A DNA stretch of 64,000 nt. Origin: Deltaproteobacteria bacterium (GTDB taxonomy: Bacteria; Myxococcota_A; UBA9042; PHBI01). Below, piece after piece: positions 1 to 7,846 of this stretch. Each line of letters opens with the position of its first letter. Positions within the stretch are counted from its first letter, which is position 1. The notes under the pieces were generated by a model that worked only from the letters and a program-made list of their open reading frames with translations, was not told the origin of the DNA and searched no databases. The stretch is taken from positions 1,178,001 through 1,242,000 of the forward strand of contig JACKFA010000001.1 in assembly GCA_020632715.1 (NCBI GenBank). The letters are read 5' to 3'. The position numbers and the translations under genes are program-made.

Positions 1-206
1 GGCGCGTCCAGCACCGCGACCCGCACCGGGAACCCCTTCCCGTTCGCGATGGCGGCGTGCACCACGATCCTCCGGCCGAGCGCCACCTCGCCGCGGACCT
101 CGGTGACCGTAGGGTTCCACGTCGGGTAGGCCGCCGCGTCGGTGAGGAGGGCCCAGACGCGCTCGGGAGGCGCGTCGATCTCGATGTCGGAGGCGAAAGC
201 GAACAT
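1..206 (-). CDS. SRPBCC (START-like) protein, C-terminus cut by window edge
   Basis: The frame opens at an ATG at 206 and runs off the left edge, giving 68 codons. It starts MFAFASDIEIDAPPERVWAL and continues with the TDAAAYPTWNP stretch. This is the classic first strand and helix of the SRPBCC/polyketide-cyclase fold, which binds hydrophobic ligands. Only the N-terminal third is visible, so the ligand and any catalytic residues cannot be judged. The start lies nine bases downstream of a GTAAC-N6-GTTAC palindrome. It is the third same-strand gene after arsR and another SRPBCC gene, so it probably belongs to that regulon but with its own operator copy. The Shine-Dalgarno match (TAGAGGC) is weak. 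Confidence 0.75.
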   Translation of the reverse strand, partial: MFAFASDIEIDAPPERVWALLTDAAAYPTWNPTVTEVRGEVALGRRIVVHAAIANGKGFPVRVAVLDA

Positions 207-214
207 GCCTCTAG

Positions 215-230
215 GTAACAATATCGTTAC
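215..230. promoter_or_regulatory. Inverted repeat GTAAC-N6-GTTAC, candidate ArsR operator 1
   Basis: GTAAC at 215-219 and GTTAC at 226-230 are separated by AATATC. Outer G214 and C231 extend the dyad to 18 bp. The site sits immediately upstream of the SRPBCC start at 206. The same arms with the same spacing recur at 1021-1036 over the arsR start, so both are probably bound by the linked ArsR protein (inference). Confidence 0.65.
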
Positions 231-236
231 CGACGG

Positions 237-674
237 TCAACCACCGACCGCGCTCGCCCCGGCGAGCGCGGCGAGGACCGCGTCCCAGGAGCTCGCGAAC
301 CGCGGCGCGCGCTCGCGGAACCTCTCGCCCCCCCGGCCGGGGCGGTGCTCGACGGTGACGCGTGTCCCGCCCCGCTCCTCGGCGAAGGTGATCTCGACCT
401 CCGTCGGCGCCTCCGGCCCGGTGCCGACGTAGAAGTCGAGGAGGAGGCGGTGGGGCGCTTCCCACGCCCGCACGGCGCCGAGCGCCGCCTCGCGCCCGTC
501 CCGCGCCCGCTCGCGGAACGCGCCGTCGACGGAGATGACGATGGCGCTCTCGGGGTCGTCCAGGTGCCGGCGCTCCGGCGGCCACCACGCGCCCGCCTCC
601 TCGGTGAAGAGGGCGAACGCGCGCGCGACGCCGCACGGGAGCCACACGGTCCGGACGACCGCGTCCCCGCTCAC
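237..674 (-). CDS. SRPBCC/AHSA1-family protein
   Basis: A 145-residue single-domain protein with the AHSA1/SRPBCC fold. The N-terminal strand TVWLPCGVARAFALFTEEAG leads into the WWPPERRH segment. Strands containing LLLDFYVGT and VEITFAEERGGTRVTVEHR follow, and the C-terminal helix is FASSWDAVLAALAG. Members are small hydrophobic-ligand carriers or of unknown function. Its ATG at 674 overlaps the arsR stop (ATGA-type overlap), so the two are translationally coupled. ArsR plus AHSA1-type SRPBCC is a recurrent bacterial pair in which the repressor controls the SRPBCC gene. Substrate is unknown. Confidence 0.8.
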   Translation of the reverse strand: MSGDAVVRTVWLPCGVARAFALFTEEAGAWWPPERRHLDDPESAIVISVDGAFRERARDGREAALGAVRAWEAPHRLLLDFYVGTGPEAPTEVEITFAEERGGTRVTVEHRPGRGGERFRERAPRFASSWDAVLAALAGASAVGG

Positions 675-1027
675 GAGGCCTCCGGCTCGCGCCGGTCGCT
701 CGACCGCTCGCCGCCCTCCCCGTGGGCCTCGGCCTGCGCGAGCGCCGCGAGGCGGGAGAGCGCCACGTCCCAGAACTCGTCGAGGTACGCCCGCACCTCC
801 TGGAATCCCTGGAGACGGACCGCGTAGAGGTGCTCCGTCCCGCGCTGCCGGGCCTCGACGAGGCCGGCGCTGCGGAGCATCTGGAGGTGGCGCGAGATCG
901 CCGGCCGGCTCACGGTGAAGGCGCTCGCGAGATCGTTGACCGCGCGCGGGCCGAGCCGGAGCTCGCGCAGGATGTCACGCCGGACGGGGTTCCCGAGGGC
1001 GTCGAGCGGGTGCACGTTCGGTAACAT
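671..1027 (-). CDS. ArsR-family winged-helix repressor
   Basis: A 118-residue protein. The winged helix spans about residues 5-75, with recognition helix region VSRPAISRHLQMLRSAGLVE and wing ARQRGTEHLYAV. There is no ELCVC-type metal-binding cysteine motif and no cysteine at all, so it resembles the metal-independent ArsR/SdpR-like regulators that sit next to SRPBCC genes. I chose the ATG at 1027 (MLPNVHPLDALG). A TTG at 1063 would add twelve residues, but the operator-like palindrome overlaps the ATG and the extra residues look non-conserved. It heads the operon with the two SRPBCC genes and is probably autoregulated through the palindrome on its own start codon. Confidence 0.85.
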   Translation of the reverse strand: MLPNVHPLDALGNPVRRDILRELRLGPRAVNDLASAFTVSRPAISRHLQMLRSAGLVEARQRGTEHLYAVRLQGFQEVRAYLDEFWDVALSRLAALAQAEAHGEGGERSSDRREPEAS

Positions 1028-1036
1028 GTCCGTTAC
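1021..1036. promoter_or_regulatory. Inverted repeat GTAAC-N6-GTTAC, candidate ArsR operator 2
   Basis: GTAAC at 1021-1025 and GTTAC at 1032-1036 with ATGTCC between them. It overlaps the proposed arsR ATG (1025-1027). Arms and spacing match the site at 215-230 while the six spacer bases differ, as expected for a dimeric repressor reading both half-sites. Confidence 0.65.
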
Positions 1037-1072
1037 GAAACCAGGGGGTGCCCGCGTGGTCAAGCGCGGGCG

Positions 1073-3343
1073 TCAGCGCTCGAGCGCCACCGACTTCCAC
1101 TGCCCGACCGCCACCTGCCCCGCGGCCTCCCCCCAGGCGATCGCCGTGAGGCGCACGTCCGTCGTGAGGCGCCGCACCCACTTGATGGCGTCGACCGAGG
1201 TCGCGACGCCGTCCCCGGCCGCCGCGTACTCGCCGCCCCCCCAGCGGACGGCCGCGCCGCCCGGGAGCGCCGTCGGGAGCGGGCTCCAGTAGACGCCGTC
1301 CTGCGAGCGGAGGAGCGTCTCGCCGCCGATCGCGACGAACGTCGTGCCGTTCGAGGTCACGTCCGCGAGCGAGGCCGTCGTGCCGGGGTCCCGGGGGAGC
1401 CAGATCACGCCGTCGTCCGAGGTCGCGACGCGCCCCGAGGCCCCGACGACCGTGTAGCGCGCGACGTCCTCGGCCCACGCCGCCGCGGCGATGACGCCGA
1501 GCCCGCGCCCGTCCGCCTTCTGCCAGGTGACGCCGTCGGGCGACTTCAAGAGCGTCGCCTCGAGGTCGGTCGCGCCGATCTGCCAGCCCACCGCGACGAA
1601 CGCGCCGTCGCCGTAGGTCACGCCGAGGAGGTGCGCGTTGGCGTTGACCCCGGTCGTGACGGGCGCCCACGCGAGGCCGTCCGTCGAGCGGAGCGCGCGC
1701 CCGCCCTCGCCCACCGCGACGAACGCCCCGCCGCCCCACGCGACCGCGTTCCACGTCTCGTTCACGGGCCCCGCGGCGCGCGACGTCCAGACGGCCCCGT
1801 CCGGCGACGTCACGATCGTCCCCCACTGCCCGACGGCCACGTAGAGGCCAGGCTCGCCGCCGTACGCCACGCCGCGGAGCGCGGCGCCGTCGCGCTCGCC
1901 GGCCGGTCCGCGCGCCGACGGCGACAGATCGTACCGCCACGTCGCCCCGCTGTCGTCGGAGGCGAGGAGCGAGGCGTCGTCGAGCACCGCGTAGAGCCGC
2001 CCGCCGATGGCCGCGAGGCGCGTGACGCCGGGGACGCCGGCCCCCGCGGGCGCAGGCCGCGCCGCGAGCGAGGCGCCGAGCGCCCCGCCGTAGAGCCTCG
2101 GCCCGGGCGTGGCCGCGCGCCCGGCCCCGGCGATGACGGCGTCACCGACGACGGCCACCGCGGTGAGATCGGCGGTGACCCCGGTCGCGACGGGCGTCCA
2201 CGCGGCGCCGTCGGCGCTCGTGAGCATCACGCCGCCGTCCCCGACGGCCACGAAGCCGCCCGCACCGTCCGTCGCGATCGCGCGGAGGTCGGCCGCGACG
2301 CCGCCGTCGCGGGGCGTCCAGGCGGCCGCGCCCGCGTCGGCCGTGAGGATCGCGCCGCCCGCGCCCACCGCGACGACCGCGCCGCCGCTCGCAGCGACGT
2401 CCGCGAGATCGACCGTGACGCCGCTCTCGACGGCGTCCCAGGCGCGCCCGTCGGCGCCGTCCGAGGCGGCCACGGCGCCGCCGGCCCCGACCGCCACGAA
2501 GCGCTCGCCGGTCCAGGCGACCGCGACGAGATCCGCACCGCTCGCGGGGTAGGCGACCTCCCAGGTCGCGGGATCGGCGCTCTCACCGCGCAGGACGACG
2601 CCCTCGGCGCCGACGGCCACGACGACGCCGTCGCCGACGGCCACCGCGCGGAGCGCCCGCGTCACGGGGGCCCGGCCGGTCTCCCAGAGCGACGTGCCCG
2701 CGCCCGCCCGCAGCGTGCGCCCCTCGCCACCCACGGCGACGACCGCGCCGCCGAGGGCCGCGACGCCGCCGAGCGTCGGCGGGAACGGCTGCTCGAGCGA
2801 CCAGACGCGCGGGGACTCGATCGCGCCGAAGCTCGCGGTGAGCGTCACGCCGCCCGCCGGCACGGCGATCGCGCAGGCGGCGCCGACGTTCTCGCAGGGC
2901 CCGCCCGCGTCCCAGCCGACGAAGCTGGCGTCGTCGCCGGGGGTGGCGGTGAGCGTCACCTGCGAGCCGACCTCGAACGCCGCGGCGCAGGTCGGGCCGC
3001 ACGCGAGCCCGGCGGGCGCCGACGTGACGCGCCCGTCGCCCGCGAGGACGACCCGCACGAGGGCCTCGCCGGGGCCGACCACGACCTCGGCGGCGTCCTC
3101 GGGGCCGCCCGTGTCCCGGAGCACGTCATCGCCCGCGTCATCGTCGCCTGCGTCGTCGCCCGCCGTGTCCGGGGCGGCGTCGGCGTCCGCGCCGTCGCTC
3201 ACGCCGTCGACGACCAGCACGGCGGTGTCCTCGCCCGCGTCCCCGGCGCCGCCCGCGGCGTCACCGCAGGCGCCGAGCGCCCAGGCCAGAGCCGCGAGCG
3301 CGGCGATCCACGCCGCCCACCCCTCTCGAGAGCCCACCCGCAT
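1073..3343 (-). CDS. Lipoprotein with InlB-type repeat and a large beta-propeller
   Basis: A 756-residue predicted lipoprotein. The signal peptide ends in a lipobox (ALGAC), followed by an Asp/Ala-rich linker to about residue 90. A Cys-containing bacterial-repeat (InlB B-repeat-like) segment comes next, with LTATPGDDASFVGWDAGGPC and VTLTASFGAI. The rest consists of about a dozen blades carrying AVGxxG and SxDGxxW motifs, the Asp-box/Ycf48-like beta-propeller pattern. Such proteins are surface-exposed and of unknown ligand. It follows the CheY-like gene on the same strand after 29 bp and may be co-transcribed with it. The blade repeats also produce long antisense open frames that are not genes. 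Confidence 0.8.
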   Translation of the reverse strand: MRVGSREGWAAWIAALAALAWALGACGDAAGGAGDAGEDTAVLVVDGVSDGADADAAPDTAGDDAGDDDAGDDVLRDTGGPEDAAEVVVGPGEALVRVVLAGDGRVTSAPAGLACGPTCAAAFEVGSQVTLTATPGDDASFVGWDAGGPCENVGAACAIAVPAGGVTLTASFGAIESPRVWSLEQPFPPTLGGVAALGGAVVAVGGEGRTLRAGAGTSLWETGRAPVTRALRAVAVGDGVVVAVGAEGVVLRGESADPATWEVAYPASGADLVAVAWTGERFVAVGAGGAVAASDGADGRAWDAVESGVTVDLADVAASGGAVVAVGAGGAILTADAGAAAWTPRDGGVAADLRAIATDGAGGFVAVGDGGVMLTSADGAAWTPVATGVTADLTAVAVVGDAVIAGAGRAATPGPRLYGGALGASLAARPAPAGAGVPGVTRLAAIGGRLYAVLDDASLLASDDSGATWRYDLSPSARGPAGERDGAALRGVAYGGEPGLYVAVGQWGTIVTSPDGAVWTSRAAGPVNETWNAVAWGGGAFVAVGEGGRALRSTDGLAWAPVTTGVNANAHLLGVTYGDGAFVAVGWQIGATDLEATLLKSPDGVTWQKADGRGLGVIAAAAWAEDVARYTVVGASGRVATSDDGVIWLPRDPGTTASLADVTSNGTTFVAIGGETLLRSQDGVYWSPLPTALPGGAAVRWGGGEYAAAGDGVATSVDAIKWVRRLTTDVRLTAIAWGEAAGQVAVGQWKSVALER

Positions 3344-3372
3344 GAGCGCCCGCCTCCCGCGACCTCGGCCGC

Positions 3373-3813
3373 TCAGATCCCCTTCAGCGCCGCGTCCGAC
3401 GGCACCGGCAACGACGCGAGGCGCGTGTACTCCGCGATGCAGCGGAGCTGGTCGCGCAGGCTCGCGTTGTCGCCCTTCACGAAGTAGCCGACCGCGCCCT
3501 GATCGTAGGCGAGCGCGATGTCGCGGCGATCGTGCGAGGTCGAGAGCACGAAGACGCGCGTGCGCCGGAGGGCCGGGTCGGCCCGCACGGCGGCGAGGAA
3601 CTCGTGCCCGGTCATGCGCGGCATCCGGAGGTCGAGCAGCACGACCACGGAGCCGCGCGTGCGCCCCTCCCTGCGGAGCCAGTCGAGGGCCTGCTCGCCA
3701 CCGCGCGCCTCGGCGGTGTCGAGCTCGATCTGCTCGCGGCGCATGGTGCGTCGGACGAGCTCGAGATCGATCTCGTCGTCGTCGACCAGGAGCCAGGTGG
3801 CGCTAGCCTGCAT
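3373..3813 (-). CDS. Stand-alone response-regulator receiver (CheY/Rcp1-like)
   Basis: A 146-residue single receiver domain. The acidic pocket is LLVDDDEIDLELVRR and the phospho-acceptor Asp is in VVLLDLRMPRMTGHEF. The Ser/Thr switch region is FVLSTSHD and the invariant Lys is in GYFVKGD. The long loop with GSVVVLLDLRMP and the FVLSTSHDRRDI segment resemble the Rcp1-type regulators that pair with phytochrome-like or hybrid kinases. No output domain and no cognate kinase are adjacent. ATG at 3813 has a GAGAGGA Shine-Dalgarno eight bases upstream. The downstream beta-propeller lipoprotein lies 29 bp away. Confidence 0.88.
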   Translation of the reverse strand: MQASATWLLVDDDEIDLELVRRTMRREQIELDTAEARGGEQALDWLRREGRTRGSVVVLLDLRMPRMTGHEFLAAVRADPALRRTRVFVLSTSHDRRDIALAYDQGAVGYFVKGDNASLRDQLRCIAEYTRLASLPVPSDAALKGI

Positions 3814-4147
3814 GTTCCATGTCCTCTCGCGGGCACCGGCCCCGCGTCGTCACGGCGCGCGATGGCGCCGGACCGATGGCGACGTGTCGCCCCCGTGGGC
3901 CGCCCGCGATGGGCCCTCGAGGGCAGCGACGATCTCGGACGAGGGCGAGGCCCTGCGCGGCTCCACCCGTCGTACGCGCCGATGATAGCGCCATCTCGCC
4001 CGCGCGCCCATCCGGAACCGGACGAGCGGCGCGGTCATGGCACGGCGAGCGCTGGAGTCGTCCGTGGCGGTAGTGCGTCCCCACGACGACAGGTTACAAC
4101 GGCGCCGCCCCGCGGGCTAGCCGAGAGGCGCGTTCGCCCCTGCCCGC
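3814..4147. other. 334-bp gene-free stretch upstream of the receiver gene
   Basis: This lies between the fumarase stop and the receiver start, both genes reading leftward. It should hold the receiver promoter and the end of the fumarase transcript. I see no convincing -35/-10 pair, no hairpin with a T-run, and no coding-like frame. Short frames on both strands have no recognisable protein. Confidence 0.5.
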
Positions 4148-5539
4148 TCAACCCGGGTTGACCATGGCCTTCGGGTCGACCCAGGCGTCGAACTCGGCCT
4201 CGGTGAGGTCGCCGAGCGCGAGGGCGGCGGCCTTGAGGGTGGTGCCCTCCTTGTAGGCCTTCTTGGCGATGGCGGCGGCCTTGTCGTAGCCGATGTGGGT
4301 GTTGAGCGCCGTGACGAGCATGAGCGAGCTCGCGACGAGCTCGCCGATCCGCTCGCGGTTCGGCTCGATGCCGACCGCGCAGTTCTTGCGGAAGCTGTCA
4401 CAACCGTCCGCGAGGAGGCGGGCCGACTCGAGGAGGTTGTGGATCATCACGGGCTTGTAGACGTTGAGCTCGAAGTTGCCCTGGCTCGCGGCGAACGCGA
4501 TGGCGGCGTCGTTCCCGTAGACCTGCGCCACGACCATCGTGAGCGCCTCGGCCTGCGTGGGGTTGACCTTGCCCGGCATGATGGAGCTGCCGGGCTCGTT
4601 CTCGGGGATGTGCAGCTCGCCGATGCCGCTGCGCGGGCCGGAGGAGAGCCAGCGCACGTCGTTCGCGATCTTCATGAGCGAGCCCGCGAGGGTGCGGAGG
4701 GCGCCGGACGCGAAGGCGACGGCGTCGTGGGCGGCGAGCTGCTCGAAGAGGTTGGGGGCCGACCGGAAGGGGCGCCCGGTGAGCTCGGCGAGCTTCGCGG
4801 AGACGCGGACGGCGTACTCGGGGTGGGTGTTGAGGCCGGTGCCGACGGCGGTGCCGCCGATGCCGAGCTCGTGGAGGTGGTCGAGGGCGGCCTCGACGCG
4901 GGCGAGGCCGTGGACGAGCTGGCTCACCCAGCCGGACATCTCCTGGCCGAGGGTGAGGGGGGTGGCGTCCTGGAGGTGGGTGCGGCCGATCTTGACGACG
5001 TCGGCGTAGGCGGCGGCCTTGTCGGCGAGCACGTCGCGGAGGCGCTCGACGGCGGGGATGAGGCGGCCGGCGAGCTCCTCGACGGCGGCGAGGTGCATCG
5101 CGGTCGGGAAGGTGTCGTTGCTCGACTGGGACTTGTTGACGTCGTCGTTCGGGTGGATCGGCTTCTTCGAGCCGAGCTCGCCGCCGGCGAGCTCGATGGC
5201 GCGGTTCGAGATCACCTCGTTGACGTTCATGTTCGTCTGGGTGCCGCTCCCGGTCTGGAAGATGACGAGCGGGAAGTGGTCGTCGAGGGCGCCCTCGATG
5301 ACCTCGTCGGCGGCCTGCACGACGAGCTTCACCTTGTCCTCGGCGAGGAGGCCGAGGTCGCCGTTGACGAGGGCGGCGGCCTTCTTCAGGAGGCCGAAGG
5401 CCCGGATCATGGGGCGCTTGAAGCGGATGTCGCCGATCTCGAAGTTCTCGAGCGAGCGCTGCGTCTGCGCTCCCCAGTAGCGGTCGGTCGGGACCTCCAT
5501 CGGGCCCATGGTGTCGCGCTCGGTGCGGGTCGCTGCCAT
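4148..5539 (-). CDS. fumC: Class II fumarate hydratase
   Basis: A 463-residue homotetrameric fumarase that interconverts fumarate and malate in the TCA cycle without an iron-sulfur cluster. The family signature GSSIMPGKVNPTQ is present. So are the TGSGTQTNMNVNEVI and IHPNDDVNKSQSSND segments and the catalytic region KIGRTHLQDATPLTLGQE. Length matches E. coli FumC (467). ATG at 5539 has CAGGAG at the correct distance. An upstream in-frame extension to 5617 has no ribosome site and no family match. The gene stands alone, with a 7-bp-arm palindrome about 85 bp upstream and a repeat block beyond it. Confidence 0.96.
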   Translation of the reverse strand: MAATRTERDTMGPMEVPTDRYWGAQTQRSLENFEIGDIRFKRPMIRAFGLLKKAAALVNGDLGLLAEDKVKLVVQAADEVIEGALDDHFPLVIFQTGSGTQTNMNVNEVISNRAIELAGGELGSKKPIHPNDDVNKSQSSNDTFPTAMHLAAVEELAGRLIPAVERLRDVLADKAAAYADVVKIGRTHLQDATPLTLGQEMSGWVSQLVHGLARVEAALDHLHELGIGGTAVGTGLNTHPEYAVRVSAKLAELTGRPFRSAPNLFEQLAAHDAVAFASGALRTLAGSLMKIANDVRWLSSGPRSGIGELHIPENEPGSSIMPGKVNPTQAEALTMVVAQVYGNDAAIAFAASQGNFELNVYKPVMIHNLLESARLLADGCDSFRKNCAVGIEPNRERIGELVASSLMLVTALNTHIGYDKAAAIAKKAYKEGTTLKAAALALGDLTEAEFDAWVDPKAMVNPG

Positions 5540-5623
5540 GTCGTCTCCTGAAGCTCGGGGCGGCGGGACGATAGCAGCGATGCGCGCCGCGTGCACCGGG
5601 ATTGCGCGCGGCACCACGCGCGG

Positions 5624-5640
5624 CGTGAACGCCGTTCACG
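5624..5640. promoter_or_regulatory. Perfect palindrome CGTGAAC-GCC-GTTCACG upstream of fumC
   Basis: Seven-base arms with a three-base centre, 85 bp upstream of the fumC ATG. The position and symmetry suit a dimeric regulator. I recognise no family consensus, and no clear -10/-35 pair is visible next to it. Confidence 0.4.
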
Positions 5641-5697
5641 TCGGCCGCGGGTGGCGCGCTGAACACCTCACAAGTCACTGATATCGAAAGGGAAGTA

Positions 5698-5878
5698 ACC
5701 ACGGAGACACGGAGACACGGAGGGAGGAGGGAGGGGAGAGCGAGAGGAAAGAGCTGGTCGCCCCCTCTCCGTGCTCCTCCGTGTCTCCGTGTCTCCGTGG
5801 TCTCGTTCGAAGCGCCGATCGCGCCCTCTCCGTGCTCCTCCGTGTCTCCGTGTCTCCGTGGTCTCGTTCGAAGCGCCG
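5698..5878. repeat. Palindromic repeat block built on CACGGAGACACGGAG
   Basis: A 25-base arm at 5698-5722 (ACCACGGAGACACGGAGACA followed by CGGAG) is perfectly complementary to 5777-5801 and again to 5838-5862. The two right-hand arms lie in direct repeats of about 55 bp, at 5763-5817 and 5824-5878. Together they can form either of two long hairpins between fumC and the endolysin-like gene. Translations of such sequence (CLRVSVV, ETRRHGDTEEH) are familiar spurious ORFs in databases, which suggests a widespread intergenic repeat family. The rest of 5540-5893 contains only the fumC upstream region. Confidence 0.8.
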
Positions 5879-5893
5879 CGAACGCGCGACGGT

Positions 5894-7078
5894 CTAGCTC
5901 CGGAAGTCCCGGTGGTAGATCACGGCCGGGTACCCCGGGCGCTCGTTGATCACCTGGTGCCCGGGCCGGTCGTTGTTGCTGCCGATGCAGGTCGCCGCCC
6001 CGCTCGACGCCACGAGCTGCGTGTGGCCGCGCGAGTAGTTGATCCACACGTCGCCCGGCTTCGCCTGCGCGTACGGCACCTGGTGCCACCCCTGCGCCTT
6101 CAGCGCCCCCTCGAACTCCACCACGTTGATGTGGTGCCCGCGCACCCGCCCGCAGCTCTCGAGGATCGCGCTCACGAAGTCCGCGCAGTTGTTCGTCTGC
6201 CCGCCCGCCGCCGTGAAGTTCGGGATCACGCCCCGCATCGACTGCGACGACCGCGGCGGGTTCAGGCAGAAGCGCCGCGCGAGCGCCACCGGATCCCCGC
6301 TCGACTTCCCCGGCGGCCCGGGCTTCGTCTCCCCGCCTCCCGCGCCCCCGCCCGCGTTCGCCGGGAGCTTCGTCAGCCCCGCGTCGTAGTGGACGCCCAG
6401 CGCCTTCCACGTCTGCGAGCCCGCGATCCCGTCCACCTCGAGGTGATGCCGCCGCTGGAAGCCCTTCAGCGCGCTCAGCGTCTTCGGCCCGAAGTCCCCG
6501 TCGATCGACCCCGGCGAGAACCCCTGCGCCTTCAGCTTCCGCTGGAGGAGCTCCACCTGCGACCCCTGACACCCCATCCGCACGAGCCCCGCCGACTCGC
6601 TCGGCTTCTGCGTGTGGCCACCGCCTCCCGCGCCGCCGCCCCCGTGCCCCGGGTTCGGCGCCACCGTCGGCCCGCCCCCCGACCGCTCGAGCGCGCCCCA
6701 CGTCTTCGGCCCGACGATCCCGTCCACGCCGAGGTGGTGCCCCGCCTGGAAGTGCCGCACCGCCGCGAGCGTCTTCGGCCCGAAGTCCCCGTCGATCGGC
6801 CCCGGGCTGTTCCCGTGCTGCGCGAGGAGCTTCTGCAGCTTCACCACCGCCTGACCGCGGCTCCCGCGCCGCAGCACCGGGTCGTGCGCCGCCGCCTTCA
6901 GCTGCACGGCGCCCCCCGGCGCGAGCAGCGCCTGGCCCGCGTGGAAGTCGACGCCGCGCGCCTGGGCCCGGAGGGCGCTCGCCCCGCCGCCCCCACCGTG
7001 CGCCGCCGCCTGGCCGTGACCGGCCCCGCCACCGGGATGGTGGGCGGACTCCCTCTCCGCGGAGTGACCATAGGACAT
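5894..7078 (-). CDS. Two peptidoglycan-binding domains plus NlpC/CHAP-like amidase domain
   Basis: A 394-residue protein without a signal peptide. Residues 1-60 are Gly/His/Ala-rich. Two PG_binding_1 domains follow at about 65-125 and 165-225. Each carries SPGPIDGDFGPKT or SPGSIDGDFGPKT, then a VDGI motif and TW.AL. The last 130 residues look like a Cys-dependent NlpC/P60 or CHAP hydrolase, with Cys in QTNNCADFVSAIL and His in SRGHTQLVASSG. The expected role is peptidoglycan cleavage. Lack of a Sec signal plus a flexible N-terminus suggests delivery by a secretion apparatus or phage-like particle, or release on lysis (inference). ATG at 7078 has GAGGAG six bases upstream. Confidence 0.75.
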   Translation of the reverse strand: MSYGHSAERESAHHPGGGAGHGQAAAHGGGGGASALRAQARGVDFHAGQALLAPGGAVQLKAAAHDPVLRRGSRGQAVVKLQKLLAQHGNSPGPIDGDFGPKTLAAVRHFQAGHHLGVDGIVGPKTWGALERSGGGPTVAPNPGHGGGGAGGGGHTQKPSESAGLVRMGCQGSQVELLQRKLKAQGFSPGSIDGDFGPKTLSALKGFQRRHHLEVDGIAGSQTWKALGVHYDAGLTKLPANAGGGAGGGETKPGPPGKSSGDPVALARRFCLNPPRSSQSMRGVIPNFTAAGGQTNNCADFVSAILESCGRVRGHHINVVEFEGALKAQGWHQVPYAQAKPGDVWINYSRGHTQLVASSGAATCIGSNNDRPGHQVINERPGYPAVIYHRDFRS

Positions 7079-7222
7079 CGACAGCTCCTCGCTCGAGGGC
7101 CCGACCCCAGGTCAACGCAGACGAGGGTAGCCCAGGTCACGACCGGCGCGGAAGCCCATCGACACGACTTCGTGTAACGGGCCGTCACCGGTCGGCGACG
7201 CCCGCGCGTCGCCAACGACCGC

Positions 7223-7748
7223 TCATCCCCGCGCCACGACCGCCGCGAGCCGCCCGAGGCCCTTCTCGAAGTCGCGCCCCACGAGCTTGTCCATGTTCAC
7301 GAACACGCCGAAGACCCGCATCCCGAAGCTCGACTCGCCCGACATCGACCACGTCACCTCCGTCGCCCCGCCCCGCTCCGCGAGGTCGAACGCGATGGCG
7401 TTGTGCGCCTTCCAGGGCTTCAGGAAGCGGAGGTCGATGCCCACGCGCGCAGGCGTCACCTCGGTGATCTCCATGCGCCCCTCCCCCGCCTTCGAGTTGC
7501 CCTTCCAGCGGTAGATGGCGCCCACCCCCGGCCGGCTCCCCCTCGAACGTGCGCTGCATGTCGGGGTCGATGTCCTCCCACGGCGACCAGCCCTTCCAGC
7601 GGTGGAAGTCGACGAGGTGCGGCAGGACGGCGGACGGCGGCGCCGGGACCGACCCGGAGCGCGTCACGACGAACGTCTTCGGGCGCGTCGCGGCGAGGCC
7701 GAGGACGAGCACGACGAGCACGACGAGGATGATGACGACCCACATCAT
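7223..7748 (-). pseudogene. Membrane-anchored SRPBCC protein interrupted by a +1 frameshift
   Basis: The N-terminal frame (from ATG 7748) has a hydrophobic anchor, MWVVIILVVLVVLVLGLAA. It then gives the SRPBCC start VPHLVDFHRWKGWSPWEDID-like region up to FEGEPAG. The remaining fold (GAIYRWKGNSKAGEGRMEIT, then VTWSMSGESSFGMRVFGVF and MDKLVGRDFEKGL) is in another frame ending at 7223. Removing one G from the G5 run at 7525-7529 restores a continuous protein of about 174 residues. This family (polyketide cyclase/dehydrase-like, about 170-180 residues) is common and of unknown ligand. The single homopolymer change is as likely a sequence error as a real mutation. Confidence 0.75.
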
Positions 7749-7846
7749 TGGCGTGAACCCCTGGCGAACGGTGACGCCGACCAGCCCCGGTGGTAGCCCG
7801 CGCCGCCGCGCCGTGTCAACGCGCCCAGGGCCCCGCCGTCAGCGCC

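Noticed and set aside
4398..7115. A 905-codon frame spanning fumC, the repeat block and the hydrolase gene
   Set aside because: It crosses two well-supported genes in the wrong frame and includes the TETRRHG-type translation of the palindromic repeat.
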